From JBCDHN01 sp965224535 (GTDB taxonomy: Bacteria > Verrucomicrobiota > Verrucomicrobiia > Verrucomicrobiales > DEV007), in assembly GCA_965224535.1 (NCBI GenBank), contig CBDCZR010000027.1:594492-658491 (forward strand): a stretch of DNA of 64,000 nucleotides, in the 5' to 3' direction. The first letter of the stretch is position 1. Each line of letters starts with the position of its first letter. The notes beneath the pieces are model-generated. The model worked only from the letters and a program-made list of their open reading frames with translations, ran no database searches and was not told the origin of the DNA. The translations under genes and the position numbers were made by a program. Shown here piece after piece: positions 7,989 to 16,848 of this stretch.

Positions 7989-10142
7989 TCAGTCCGCCTG
8001 GCTTCCGTCCCTGTAGGCAGGTGGGCGACCAGTGACGACGGCAACAATTTTCTGGCAGAAACCGATGCCCATCTTCGCACCCAGAAAAACCAGGGCAATT
8101 GCTCCGACGACGCCTCCTAAGATAAGGGCTATCGTTTTCCCCGCTGAAGGTGGACTGATCCTTAAGAGCAATTTGGCCGGCTTGACTCCATTTTGCAGGT
8201 CGGGCGGAGCGTCCACGGCAACAGTCAGGCGATACTCCCCTGTCTTGTCAATCTTCTGGACATGGAATGGTCTCGACGTAGTTTTAGGCTTGAACGCAAC
8301 GGGGCCGCTAAGCGTGACTTTGTAACGAGTTACCGGCGTGTTTGGTGGGTTAACGCGCCATTTCACCGTGAGCTTATCAGTATTCAGGACCATCCCGTCC
8401 CTCAAGCCAAGGATGCGAATCTCAGGACCTTCGGTGAGATCGACATAGACGGGAATCACAACCGGGTCGATATTATCGCTTCCACTTCCTTCGTCTCCGG
8501 TTGTGCTGATGCGAATTCGATAGGATCCAGAATCGGAGACGTTGAGCGTCGTCTCGTACCCGCTAATCTCGCTGGAGGTAATGACCTCATCCTCCTCCGG
8601 GGCCATTAGTTCCACCCGGAATCGATTTGCTTCCGGTAGGGTCTGTTCACCCTTGGATTCAATGGCCCAACCGAGAAAGAGCGATCCTGCGGCCGCTGTG
8701 ACTCTTGCAGCGGCATCGCCATCCTGGAGTTCCGGATCCGTCAGCACAATTCGTGCTTTTCCGTATCCCGGTGGAACTAGCCGGACCTGTGCCGGGACGA
8801 TTCCGCTCCTTCCCGGCACGGCTTCCGCCGCGATACGAATGATGTGGGGAACCTTGCCGGTGGGATACTGGATGGTCTTTGAATAACCGGATACGACATC
8901 ATCTTGGATCACCCGTCCGGTTTCTTCGTTCGTCATGGTTACGCGATAACTTCCATCGGGTTTCTCGCGAACTCCCCCGGTTTCCAGTTCCCACGAGAAC
9001 ACGGCCTGCCCGTCGGTGAATAAGACTGGGTCTTCTTGTGGAGCGGTGATAGCAATCCGCGAATCGCCCACCGGGATGGGCCTCCTAACCGTCAAGACTC
9101 GACTCAAGCCACCAACGCGGGAGGGCACGCTAGAGGAAGCTGTTGCGCTGCGACCGGCCGAAATGGAAAGGGTGTAGTCGCCTGGCTCGTTCAGTGTGAC
9201 CACCGTCTGGTAGGCACTGGCCACCGTTTCCGAATGAATCACGGTGTCGGTCTCGCTTTTCACGGTCAATGCAAAATTCAGGCCTCCAGGTTTGGAGCGA
9301 ACGCCACCGGTTTCCAAGGCCCATTCTAGGGAGACATTACCAGGAGGCACGCTCGCGGTTGTGGGTTGAGAGAGGACAATGCTGGAATCGGGATCAGGCA
9401 GATCCAGATCCACTTTCCAGATATCGATCTGAAAATTTCGATTCTCTGCCCCCTGTCCGCGGTATTCGAAAAGGCCGACTCGCGTTTTGGCTTCAACGAA
9501 ATTTGTGGAGTCCCAGCGTTTGATCATTTCGCGGTCTACAGGCAAAAAATCAGAGTCTGGTTGTGGACTGTCCAGACCGTCCGTGATCATCAAGAAATAG
9601 TATTGATTGATCTCGTTGGCCTCGGCTACCTTCGCAGTTTCGGCTCTGGCCCGACCGACGTAGGTATTCTGGTCTCGATAAGTGGTGGGATATTGACTTT
9701 CAAAAAACTTGTCGAAGTCGGCGGGAAACTTCTCAATGGGATCCGACACGACGGGATCGTGCGGAACGGGAGTCCCGGGTCTACCTTTTTCCGCGAAAGG
9801 AAGAATGATCACCCGGCGAGTGGGTCCAGTTAAGGGTTCAGCGTTCGGGCTTCCTTCGACAATCTCCCTCAGCGGATCGATTAACAGTTCGGGGTTCCAC
9901 CGCCAATTGGGGTGCTTACCCGCGTCGAATTCCCCTCGAACCAGATCCCCAACCAGCTTTTTGGCGTCAGTGATCATCGTGTTGATCGCCTCCCTGGTAG
10001 AAGGAGGATTTTTCGTTGAAGTGATCGACCCGGAAACATCCGGCACGATAAACATGTCTCTTGGCTCGGCAAAAATGGACGCGGTCAGCCCAATGAACAG
10101 ACTGACAGTCAGCCACTTGATGGTGCCTCGATTTGGACTCAT
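7989..10142 (-). CDS. Exported vWA-domain protein with Ig-like modules and C-terminal anchor
   Basis: 717 residues. A signal peptide covers ~1-25. A von Willebrand A-type domain follows: residues 30-39 (MFIVPDVSGS) have the DxSxS metal-ion (MIDAS) motif and a later strand YYFLMITDGLDSP has the matching TDG. Residues ~270-660 hold four repeated beta-rich modules, three marked by W..E followed by Gly-Gly or Lys-Gly (SLEWALETGGVRSKP, FSWELETGGVREKP, LGWAIESKGEQTLP), the fourth by LTVKWRVNPP. A transmembrane helix (GKTIALILGGVVGAIALVFL, 668-687) precedes a short cytoplasmic tail. The vWA and Ig-like parts should face the periplasm. vWA domains bind protein ligands through Mg2+. It begins the main part of block B (vWA, 3-TM protein, tubulin-like, trypsin-like). 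Confidence 0.9.
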   Translation of the reverse strand: MSPNRGTIKWLTVSLFIGLTASIFAEPRDMFIVPDVSGSITSTKNPPSTREAINTMITDAKKLVGDLVRGEFDAGKHPNWRWNPELLIDPLREIVEGSPNAEPLTGPTRRVIILPFAEKGRPGTPVPHDPVVSDPIEKFPADFDKFFESQYPTTYRDQNTYVGRARAETAKVAEANEINQYYFLMITDGLDSPQPDSDFLPVDREMIKRWDSTNFVEAKTRVGLFEYRGQGAENRNFQIDIWKVDLDLPDPDSSIVLSQPTTASVPPGNVSLEWALETGGVRSKPGGLNFALTVKSETDTVIHSETVASAYQTVVTLNEPGDYTLSISAGRSATASSSVPSRVGGLSRVLTVRRPIPVGDSRIAITAPQEDPVLFTDGQAVFSWELETGGVREKPDGSYRVTMTNEETGRVIQDDVVSGYSKTIQYPTGKVPHIIRIAAEAVPGRSGIVPAQVRLVPPGYGKARIVLTDPELQDGDAAARVTAAAGSLFLGWAIESKGEQTLPEANRFRVELMAPEEDEVITSSEISGYETTLNVSDSGSYRIRISTTGDEGSGSDNIDPVVIPVYVDLTEGPEIRILGLRDGMVLNTDKLTVKWRVNPPNTPVTRYKVTLSGPVAFKPKTTSRPFHVQKIDKTGEYRLTVAVDAPPDLQNGVKPAKLLLRISPPSAGKTIALILGGVVGAIALVFLGAKMGIGFCQKIVAVVTGRPPAYRDGSQAD

Positions 10143-10222
10143 TAGTTTGATTTGGTAAGAAAAATCAGGCGCAGATGCAAGACCTGAACCTTAAAAATAT
10201 TTCAGGTTAACAGTAAACAGAA

Positions 10223-10462
10223 CTAAGAATTATTGATCTTAAAAATGACCATATTGGAATGTCGAATTTGGTTTAGAACCGTACACCCATTCACCAGAAG
10301 CCAGCGGGGCCGATCTCCTAGGATTTCAAATTCGGCGACGCCAAACTCGTTGGTTAGTCTGCAGAATGAAACGTCTGTCTCGCAAATTTCAACGATTTCG
10401 TGTTCACTTGGAACACCCAAATCATCGCATACCTGGATACAGTAGTTAAAAGGTTCAAACAT
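10223..10462 (-). CDS. Small hypothetical protein
   Basis: 79 residues, beginning MFEPFNYCIQVCDDLGVPSE, acidic in the middle (HEIVEICETDVSF), with no signal peptide or membrane helix. It lies 80 bases upstream of the vWA gene on the same strand and could be the first gene of block B. I do not recognise it. The composition (many I/V/F strands, balanced charges, natural use of all codons) makes a real small protein more likely than a chance frame, but nothing else confirms it. Confidence 0.55.
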   Translation of the reverse strand: MFEPFNYCIQVCDDLGVPSEHEIVEICETDVSFCRLTNEFGVAEFEILGDRPRWLLVNGCTVLNQIRHSNMVIFKINNS

Positions 10463-10832
10463 ATTTTTTGGGGGTAGTGGGATGCTGCTGAATCATTAGG
10501 GTCGATCTTGAACAGATGTTACCTTGTCCGGGGGCATTGATGATCGGGCGGTCGATTGGCTAGTCGTGCCGTCGTTGATTGGCGCTTGGCGGCGTCCGTC
10601 ATCTTCACGAGGCGAAAAGCCGGCACAATCTTTGGCTCAACTCAGCCATGTTGTCCTGTGTCCAGTGTCTCTCTTCTTGGACATTCTGGAACGATTCGAA
10701 ACGCCGGCATCGTGGCCGCCCGTGGCATAGGCACAACTCTTACCCCATTCTCACGGATGCGCTCCCTCAAGACAGGGGCCGCCTCGCCGCGGGCGCGGCG
10801 GCCAGGTGGCAGCGGCCCTCACCATGCGGTAG

Positions 10833-11117
10833 CCCCGGCCGGGCGCATGGCGGGAACGCTACGAATTGATCGTGCGCGACATCCCCCAACTCGATCCGCC
10901 CGGTTCCGGCCGAAGTCGATCCGGGTCCACCGGTGCGGATCGCATTTTGAGGGGCGAAATCATCGACAACTGGCTTGGCGTCGGCAACCCGAGCGGTGAA
11001 GTGCTGAAAGCCCGGGCCTTCAAAATGGGACTGGTCCAACCGGGCGACCTGGAACTGAAGGCGATCAAGCGGCTCTTCTACCTCTACGGCGCACGGCATC
11101 TTTGGGGTCCTTGGTAA
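10833..11117 (+). pseudogene. Unrecognised gene fragment in the island spacer
   Basis: An open frame without a proper start (closed by a TAG at 10830-10832) reads WRERYELIVRDIPQLDPPG early on and RAFKMGLVQPGDLELKAIK later, ending WGPW at 11117. It looks like the end of a real protein rather than an antisense shadow, but I cannot name it. Upstream (10463-10832) and downstream (11118-11270) no gene is supported. It is on the opposite strand to both island operons, so it is probably debris that separates them. Confidence 0.28.
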
Positions 11118-11273
11118 TACTACCGGTTCACGTGAAGTGAACCGGGGGCGTTCGTTACAATGCGTGCGGATTTGTGCAATGGACCAAACTGGAGATTCTT
11201 TCTAGCATCAAGACTCGACGACCGCTTCACCACCAAAAAGTAAGCGCGAAATCCCATTGACAAACCGGGCAAC

Positions 11274-11704
11274 ATGAAAACACTACTCCCCATCGTTCTC
11301 TGCGCCTTCTGCCAAAATCGTTCCTATGCCTTCCCCCCTGGTCGGCGTAGGTTTCCACGAAGCCGGTGTAGAATCCAAACACACCGTCGCCCCAAAGTTC
11401 GACGGTGAGAATCATTTTCTCGTCAAGAAGCCTGTGATCTCCGAACCCTTGGCAAAGGCGATTTCGGTTCGTGACGACAACGGTCAGGCCGCGCTTCGTC
11501 TCACGTTGGCCGCCCCCTGGGGACGTTGCACGTCTTGATCAAAAGGCTGATTGGAAAACGGCTGGCCATCGTCATCGACGGCGAAGTCGTGGCCGACGCG
11601 AGGCGATTTCCGACGAGCAGGTTTCCGGAGAGCACCTTGTCATCACCGGATCCTTCAGCCTGACCTGGGCGGAAGAATTCGCCACCCGTTTGTCGGAAGG
11701 ATAG
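11274..11704 (+). pseudogene. SecDF P1-head-like exported protein, frameshifted
   Basis: An ATG at 11274 opens a signal peptide (MKTLLPIVLCAFC) that loses frame after ~15 residues. A second frame (from 11326) continues with VGFHEAGVESKHTVAPKFDG and KPVISEPLAKAISVRDDNGQ. A third gives GKRLAIVIDGEVVADA, and a last one ISDEQVSGEHLVITGSFSL up to the TAG at 11704. Put together, they match the small periplasmic head of SecD (IVLDGEV...AVITGNFTLEEA pattern), which also occurs as stand-alone exported proteins. At least two or three indels break it. I judge it a decayed gene between the two island blocks. Confidence 0.5.
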
Positions 11705-11734
11705 GGGCCACCGGCAAGTTGAAAGCTACACATC

Positions 11735-12133
11735 ATGAATCGCCTGAACTTCGTCTTCATCATCCTTCTCCTGGCGGAGTGCTTCATCGGTCGGGCTGAA
11801 CCGCAAAAGGGCGAATCGATCCTCATCATGCGCGACACCGGCGGCATTGCGGGGCCGGACCTGGATTTCCTGGTTGGCCGGAGTTTTCGTGGACCTGCAC
11901 GGGTCAAGCCATGCCGACGCGGTGGCTCAGCGCCTGAAGGAGAGCCTGGGCATCGAGCAGACGCCGAAGCTGACCTGGAGCGGATGTTGCAGGACCTTTT
12001 CCAGCACCTGGGTGGCACCCTGAATCCCGATGGCACCTCCTGGACCCGCCATGGGGAGGTCAAGTTAAGCTTAATAGGGGCAAATAGGAGGAAAATATTG
12101 ATGACGCCAAGATTATTGATGACGCCAAGATAG
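11735..12133 (+). pseudogene. Exported protein fragment, frameshifted
   Basis: The ATG at 11735 starts a clear signal peptide (MNRLNFVFIILLLAECFIGRAEP), followed by GESILIMRDTGGIAGPDLDF. After about residue 48 the frame becomes basic and unnatural. In another frame the same DNA reads VFVDLHGSSHADAVAQRLKE and ESLGIEQTPKLTW, a more natural continuation. The end of the frame runs into an 18-base tandem repeat. Most likely a remnant of a second small exported protein paired with the SecD-head-like remnant upstream. No function can be given. Confidence 0.35.
12096..12131 (+). repeat. 18-base tandem repeat, two copies
   Basis: Two identical back-to-back copies of tattgatgacgccaagat (12096-12113 and 12114-12131), just downstream of the plus-strand debris and 60 bases from the end of the minus-strand block A. 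It could mark a recombination or deletion end point. No other copy was noticed in the window. Confidence 0.8.
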
Positions 12134-12193
12134 ATGGGAGTTGTCTTGGCAGGTTTTGTTGAACTGGCGAGTTGAGGTGAAATGGGCTGTGAC

Positions 12194-15025
12194 TTACCCA
12201 ATCGAACTTGCCCTCATCTCCAAACTTGCCGTTGGCTTCTTCGCCGCTTCCATCATCATCCTGATCGACGACTCGATTTCTTCAGACTGAGGCGTTCCCG
12301 GTTCCACATGCTTGGCGGCTTCTTCCATCACTTCGTTGATGTATTGATTGACGTTGCGCTTGGGCCCGCCTTTGGAGGAAACCGCATCTGCCGCGTCCAT
12401 GATCCGCTTGGCCGCGCCGGAGTGGAGAAACCGGTCGGCGTTGATCACGGATTGCGCGCCTGCGTCCTTCAGTTCCTTGGCCAGATTTGCCGGACCGGCT
12501 ATGCCGGCGGGCTTGCATCCTACGCAGACCACCGTTTTGCCCCGAAACAGATCCGTCTTGGAAAGGAGCAGTTGATTGATGTTTGGGGTGGCGTGGTAGA
12601 GCAGAAAAACGACTCCGGCTTGGCTTGAGGGCGACGCAGCGGTCACGTCCAGTTCGCGGTTTCCGTAATAGTCACGGAGGACAATGGGCGCTGCGCTCTG
12701 TTCGCCGATGGTCTCGGAGAAGACGATACGCTGCACATCTCCGCGGCTCCAATCCCTGAGGTCCGCCTGTTGACTCCTGATTTTTCGCCCGGCTTCCGTG
12801 TAATTCTCAGCGGCGACTACCTCTTTGGTTCGAGTCCCCTTCCCAATCTGGGAAGCCAGCACGCGTGAAAAATCGGTTGTAAGGGCGAATTGATCGCCGG
12901 TTACGATGGCCGGGGCTTCTCCTATGGAGTTGAGCAAAGATTCCACGGCCGATTTCCATCTGGATCCTAACCGGTCCGGTTTTCTAGCAGCTTTCTTTAC
13001 CGCCGTCACGCGATCCTCGACGATGGCAAGTTTGTTTCCCTCGAACACCATGGTGTGACTGCCATCGCCGGTGATGTGAATGTTTCGAATGTCTCCTTCC
13101 AGTGAGGAATAATACTTCGTCAGCTTGTGCTCGTTGGCCTGCAAAAGCTTGGCCACCTCTCCGTGACTGGGGGCCTCGTTTAGAAACTGCCACTTGTTTT
13201 GGCTATGTGGCCGGAAGACCACAGAATGTTCGTTGCCGTAGAGCGAAACGGTGAGAGGGATTTCCTCGGGAAGACTGCGGATCTCCGAGCGCTGAACTCC
13301 CCGCAGATCGACGGCCTGGCCATCGCCAGTCCGCATCCCGGCAATCCTTGTCCCACCATGGGAGTGCTCGAAGGCATAGAGCAATTCACCGTCCACCGTT
13401 TCGATTCGCTCGATAGTGTTGGAGCGATTGTAACGATAGCGAAGCAGGGTTTGGCCTCGCCATTCCGCCACGACTTCCCCTCCGGGGATGGAGAAGGCCC
13501 AGCGGCGCTGCCCATCCTTGATGGCCCAGATCACATTGTTGTTGGCCGAATCGGGCGCCAGGAGCCAACCGTGTTCCACGGCGGACCTTGGTTTGACGAA
13601 CATGGCTGCCGTCGCCTGATTGACTTCATGTTCGGAAAACCAGCCCATTCGTTTGCCTTCAGGAGAGGTCAGTTCGTATTCCCGCACCTCCAGCTTGGTT
13701 CCGGGTTTTCCTTCCACCGAAGTGAACTCGGAGAAGCCGGTCTTGCCTTGAGCCGTCCGGCGCCCGTTCGGACGATAGGAGAGCAGGGTTGGGACGGCCA
13801 GTTCCCGGCCCGAGCCATCTGCCAGTAGGTTTCGGTTAGTTTCGGCAGGGCGGAGCGTTAAATCCTTGATCTCTCCGCTCGAAAGCCGTGCCCCGAGCAA
13901 GCGATCCGACTTTGGGCGTGAAGGAAGCGCGGATTTTCCAGGCAGCGCCGCTGCTACCATTGTTTCCCCTCCAGCCATCAGGGTTGCGCTTTTGCCCATA
14001 TCTTTGGGAAGAGACGGCTTGAGCGCCTCTTTCCACCGGCGGAAGCTGTCAGTCGGCTGAAGGCGGCGGGGGCGGACTGCCAGATCCACTCCACCGAAAA
14101 GTTGGGCGGTTTCAGTGATGATGCTAGAGGCGGTTTGTGTCTTTCTCGTCCGCGAAACGCGAAGCGATGGCGTGTAAGCCGGCATCCGGAATTCCGGGGC
14201 GGATCTACCGGTGATCCAGGCCAGGTTCACCGGCAGACTGCGCTCCCGCAATTCGCGGATCCAGTCACTCACGATCATGAGCCGAGTTTGCTGCTCCAAT
14301 TCCAAGAACACCGGCTCTTCCGCCGCATAAGTGCGGTAGTTCTCCGTGAAGTGCTCGGCGAAGGCATCGGCGGCCGGGTCCTGCTTGCCCCCGGAACTCT
14401 CCAGTTTGCCGTTTCGCAGAAACATGATTTCGGTTTCCACGCCAACTCGACACTCGACAATGCGCAGGGCTGTTTCATCCCACTGGGCGTCGGCGCTGCT
14501 GGGCCGAAACCAGAATCTGGACCATACCGGTGTGCCCGATTGCCTACCTGGAAAACGGTCACTCCAGCCAAAAATGCTCTGGTAACCCGGCACCTGTAGA
14601 TCGACCGGAATATGGGAAATGCTGTCCTTGCCAAGGCTGTAGCCCTTAAGAAGGCGATCCGCTTCAAACAGGATCCACCCGAAGTAAGTGTCCCGAGAAA
14701 GTTCATCAATGCGGATCTGCATGTAGGGCCCCTCGGGATCTTCCGGAATGGGATCAATAGAGACATAAGGATCCCCCGGCTCCTCCGCGAATGCCCAACG
14801 AAAAGCCACTGCCACCTGTTCCGGGGATGGAGACGCTTCCAGATTATTTCCATCGCCAACAAGGATGATGGTTTCGTTCGGCGCGTCGTAAAAAGCCCCG
14901 GCAATGATGCCCAGGCCCGAGAGCGCGTCGCGCATCTGCCTGTCCCAACCCGTTTCCGCCACCGCGATCTGCGCCGCGCCAACCAACGTGGCTAAGCTGA
15001 AAGCAAAACGAATTGCGAAGCTCAT
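12194..15025 (-). CDS. Exported 943-residue protein with a possible CHAT/caspase-like C-terminus
   Basis: A signal peptide covers residues 1-23 (MSFAIRFAFSLATLVGAAQI...). The N-terminal third contains DTYFGWILFEADRLLKGYSL (about 110-130), and a long beta-rich middle follows with YRYNRSNTIERIETVDGELL, reminiscent of YD-type repeats. Near the end, VVFLLYHATPN (His811) is followed 26 residues later by TVVCVGCKPAG (Cys837) and a GAQSVIN strand. This order recalls the His/Cys dyad of CHAT or caspase-like peptidases, though the spacing is shorter than usual. The last 50 residues are helical and charged. The gene starts 11 bases after the probable anti-sigma gene and is the last of block A. The peptidase reading is an inference; the family is otherwise unknown to me. 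Confidence 0.85.
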   Translation of the reverse strand: MSFAIRFAFSLATLVGAAQIAVAETGWDRQMRDALSGLGIIAGAFYDAPNETIILVGDGNNLEASPSPEQVAVAFRWAFAEEPGDPYVSIDPIPEDPEGPYMQIRIDELSRDTYFGWILFEADRLLKGYSLGKDSISHIPVDLQVPGYQSIFGWSDRFPGRQSGTPVWSRFWFRPSSADAQWDETALRIVECRVGVETEIMFLRNGKLESSGGKQDPAADAFAEHFTENYRTYAAEEPVFLELEQQTRLMIVSDWIRELRERSLPVNLAWITGRSAPEFRMPAYTPSLRVSRTRKTQTASSIITETAQLFGGVDLAVRPRRLQPTDSFRRWKEALKPSLPKDMGKSATLMAGGETMVAAALPGKSALPSRPKSDRLLGARLSSGEIKDLTLRPAETNRNLLADGSGRELAVPTLLSYRPNGRRTAQGKTGFSEFTSVEGKPGTKLEVREYELTSPEGKRMGWFSEHEVNQATAAMFVKPRSAVEHGWLLAPDSANNNVIWAIKDGQRRWAFSIPGGEVVAEWRGQTLLRYRYNRSNTIERIETVDGELLYAFEHSHGGTRIAGMRTGDGQAVDLRGVQRSEIRSLPEEIPLTVSLYGNEHSVVFRPHSQNKWQFLNEAPSHGEVAKLLQANEHKLTKYYSSLEGDIRNIHITGDGSHTMVFEGNKLAIVEDRVTAVKKAARKPDRLGSRWKSAVESLLNSIGEAPAIVTGDQFALTTDFSRVLASQIGKGTRTKEVVAAENYTEAGRKIRSQQADLRDWSRGDVQRIVFSETIGEQSAAPIVLRDYYGNRELDVTAASPSSQAGVVFLLYHATPNINQLLLSKTDLFRGKTVVCVGCKPAGIAGPANLAKELKDAGAQSVINADRFLHSGAAKRIMDAADAVSSKGGPKRNVNQYINEVMEEAAKHVEPGTPQSEEIESSIRMMMEAAKKPTASLEMRASSIG

Positions 15026-15036
15026 GGCGGCAGTGG

Positions 15037-16050
15037 TTAAGCCGCCTGCTGCAAGACGGATTCGTCCAATTCGTGCTCCACCGCGGCGATCAGTTCGAGG
15101 ATCCTATCGCTATCCTGAGGAAAACCTGATTTGGACAAGAATTGGCGGAGCTTGCGATAAGATCGCTGCGACATCATGAGGACCTGGTGCCTTTCCACTC
15201 CCGCTTGGGATAACTCGTAAAGGTCTCGCAGCTTGTTCAGAAGCGCATCGTAAACATCGTGATGGTAAAGGACGACGCACTCGAGCAAGCCTTGTGCCAA
15301 GGGATTCGCTTTTACCGATGCAGCTCCGATTAACTTGTTTAGAGTTGTTTGTTTCACTGGCGCTGACCGGATAATCATGCCGGACTGCGTGTGGTCATCA
15401 GCCTCCGGAGTAGTGAAGGTTAGAGACCATTCATATTGATTCCCTTGACTCATTCCCAACTCCTCAAAGGTGAACTCATGACTCCGGCCCGAATTCAAAT
15501 CGGTGCGAGATGCGAGCGTTTCGCCTTCCGCATTCAGCACCTCAAATTCCGCATTGGCCGCGCCGTCCGGAATGTGGACCGTAAAGCCAGTCCGGGTCCA
15601 AGTATGGCCGGCCAAAGGGGTGACGAGTTCTTCCTCGAAAAGCGCTCCCTTTCCGCCACCACCCAGCATGGCACCAGCCAGTTCGAAATCAGCCAGTTGA
15701 AAATCTTCCAGGTCCATTCCCTCACCGATCTGCCGTGCCAGTCCCTGCAGTCTTTCCCATGCCTGGCCGAAAGCCCGCTCCCGGCGCTGGCGTTTGGCAA
15801 TCGAGATCAAACGCTCCACCAGCGTCTCAAGATTCGCATCTCCAGATTCCGCTTCTCCCTGAATCCGTTTCACGATTGAACCCAGTTTTGGGTAGCTCTC
15901 CACGAGCGCTTCGGCTGCCTGCCGTTCTTCAACGCTGGCTGCTCCACTCAAATAGTTGACCAGCAGAGCTTCTTCGTCAGTTGAGAGAGCCGGAAATCCT
16001 TCCCTCATCAGAGCGGTCGCCAGATCTTGATCTTCTTGGGGGGTATTCAT
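15037..16050 (-). CDS. Probable cytosolic anti-sigma factor with C-terminal regulatory region
   Basis: 337 residues with no signal peptide or membrane helix. The N-terminal segment (STDEEALLVNYLSGAASVEE, then ERQAAEALVE, residues ~23-52) resembles the four-helix anti-sigma domain that clamps ECF sigma factors, but the zinc ligands HxxxCxxC are absent. A beta-rich middle (GHTWTRTGFTVHIPDGAANA) looks like a small sandwich domain, and the end is helical (SYRKLRQFLSKSGFPQDSDR). It follows the sigma factor gene in the usual anti-sigma position, 132 bases downstream. Its role as sigma antagonist is inferred from place and N-terminal pattern. Confidence 0.8.
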   Translation of the reverse strand: MNTPQEDQDLATALMREGFPALSTDEEALLVNYLSGAASVEERQAAEALVESYPKLGSIVKRIQGEAESGDANLETLVERLISIAKRQRRERAFGQAWERLQGLARQIGEGMDLEDFQLADFELAGAMLGGGGKGALFEEELVTPLAGHTWTRTGFTVHIPDGAANAEFEVLNAEGETLASRTDLNSGRSHEFTFEELGMSQGNQYEWSLTFTTPEADDHTQSGMIIRSAPVKQTTLNKLIGAASVKANPLAQGLLECVVLYHHDVYDALLNKLRDLYELSQAGVERHQVLMMSQRSYRKLRQFLSKSGFPQDSDRILELIAAVEHELDESVLQQAA

Positions 16051-16182
16051 GATTAATGTATTTTTGTATCTCTCCTTTCCTGAAGCGGGGTTCGATCAGG
16101 GGAAGAACAGATTGTCAATGATTTAGTGCGTCCATAGCTGTCATGTTACGAAAATACTTGCCGAACTCGGAAATGGTTATTC

Positions 16183-16812
16183 TTAGGTCTCGATTTCCTT
16201 GAGAATCGTCCTTGCCCGGGTTCTGGCACGAAAGATCTTAATCCGGGCGTTTCCGGGGGAGATTCCGTAGCGCTCCGCGATCTCCTCGCGGCTAAAACCA
16301 CTGGCAACCAACCCCAACAGCAGATGGTCCTCTTCGCTAAGGCGGGCGATCAGTTCGCGGAGAAGATCGATCCGTTCCAGATTTTCCCTTGCATCATCTC
16401 CCGCTGTCATTCCAAAGATGCTCTCGGTTTCCCCGGTTTCCTCGTTATCCAGTGACTCCGGCTGTTCCCGGTTCCACTGTCTGCGCAGCTTGCGGGCAAA
16501 CGTACCGGTGACGTATTTTGCCAGGTCGCTGGCAGCAAAAGCTGGAAACTTTCCATGGACCGGATCGTAATTGCGCACCATCCGGTCGAAACGGTCCTGA
16601 TACCACTCCAGCACCGCTTGCTCGGCAAAGGTGGCTTTCGCCAAGCGTGGTTCCCCCCCCAACCGCAGAAGCGCCACGGAAAAGGCCCGTTGCCCAAACG
16701 TCTCCGCGTACCAGGTCTTGACCGCAAAGGTTTCCTGTCCCCCCCACTCTGCACCAGGCTTGTTCAAAGCTGGGGGCTCAGCCTTGTTGGCAGTGGTGAG
16801 GTCAGAACTCAT
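16183..16812 (-). CDS. ECF-type RNA polymerase sigma factor
   Basis: 209 residues, normal for group 4 sigma factors. Region 2 is at ~65-118 (RNYDPVHGKFPAFAASDLAK, then FARKLRRQW) and region 4, which reads the -35 box, at ~150-205 (ELIARLSEEDHLLLGLVASG, then helix-turn-helix EEIAERYGISPGNARIKIFR). It lies 36 bases after the coiled-coil membrane protein gene and 132 bases before the probable anti-sigma gene. I infer that this pair controls the surrounding block. I did not find a convincing shared ECF promoter upstream of block A. Confidence 0.87.
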   Translation of the reverse strand: MSSDLTTANKAEPPALNKPGAEWGGQETFAVKTWYAETFGQRAFSVALLRLGGEPRLAKATFAEQAVLEWYQDRFDRMVRNYDPVHGKFPAFAASDLAKYVTGTFARKLRRQWNREQPESLDNEETGETESIFGMTAGDDARENLERIDLLRELIARLSEEDHLLLGLVASGFSREEIAERYGISPGNARIKIFRARTRARTILKEIET

Positions 16813-16848
16813 TGGCTTGTTTCAGGAGTTTGGCCGGAAGCGTCCGCT

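Noticed and set aside
10556..10999. Plus-strand frame in the island spacer
   Set aside because: Arg/Pro/Gly-rich reading typical of a shadow of the better frame ending at 11117.
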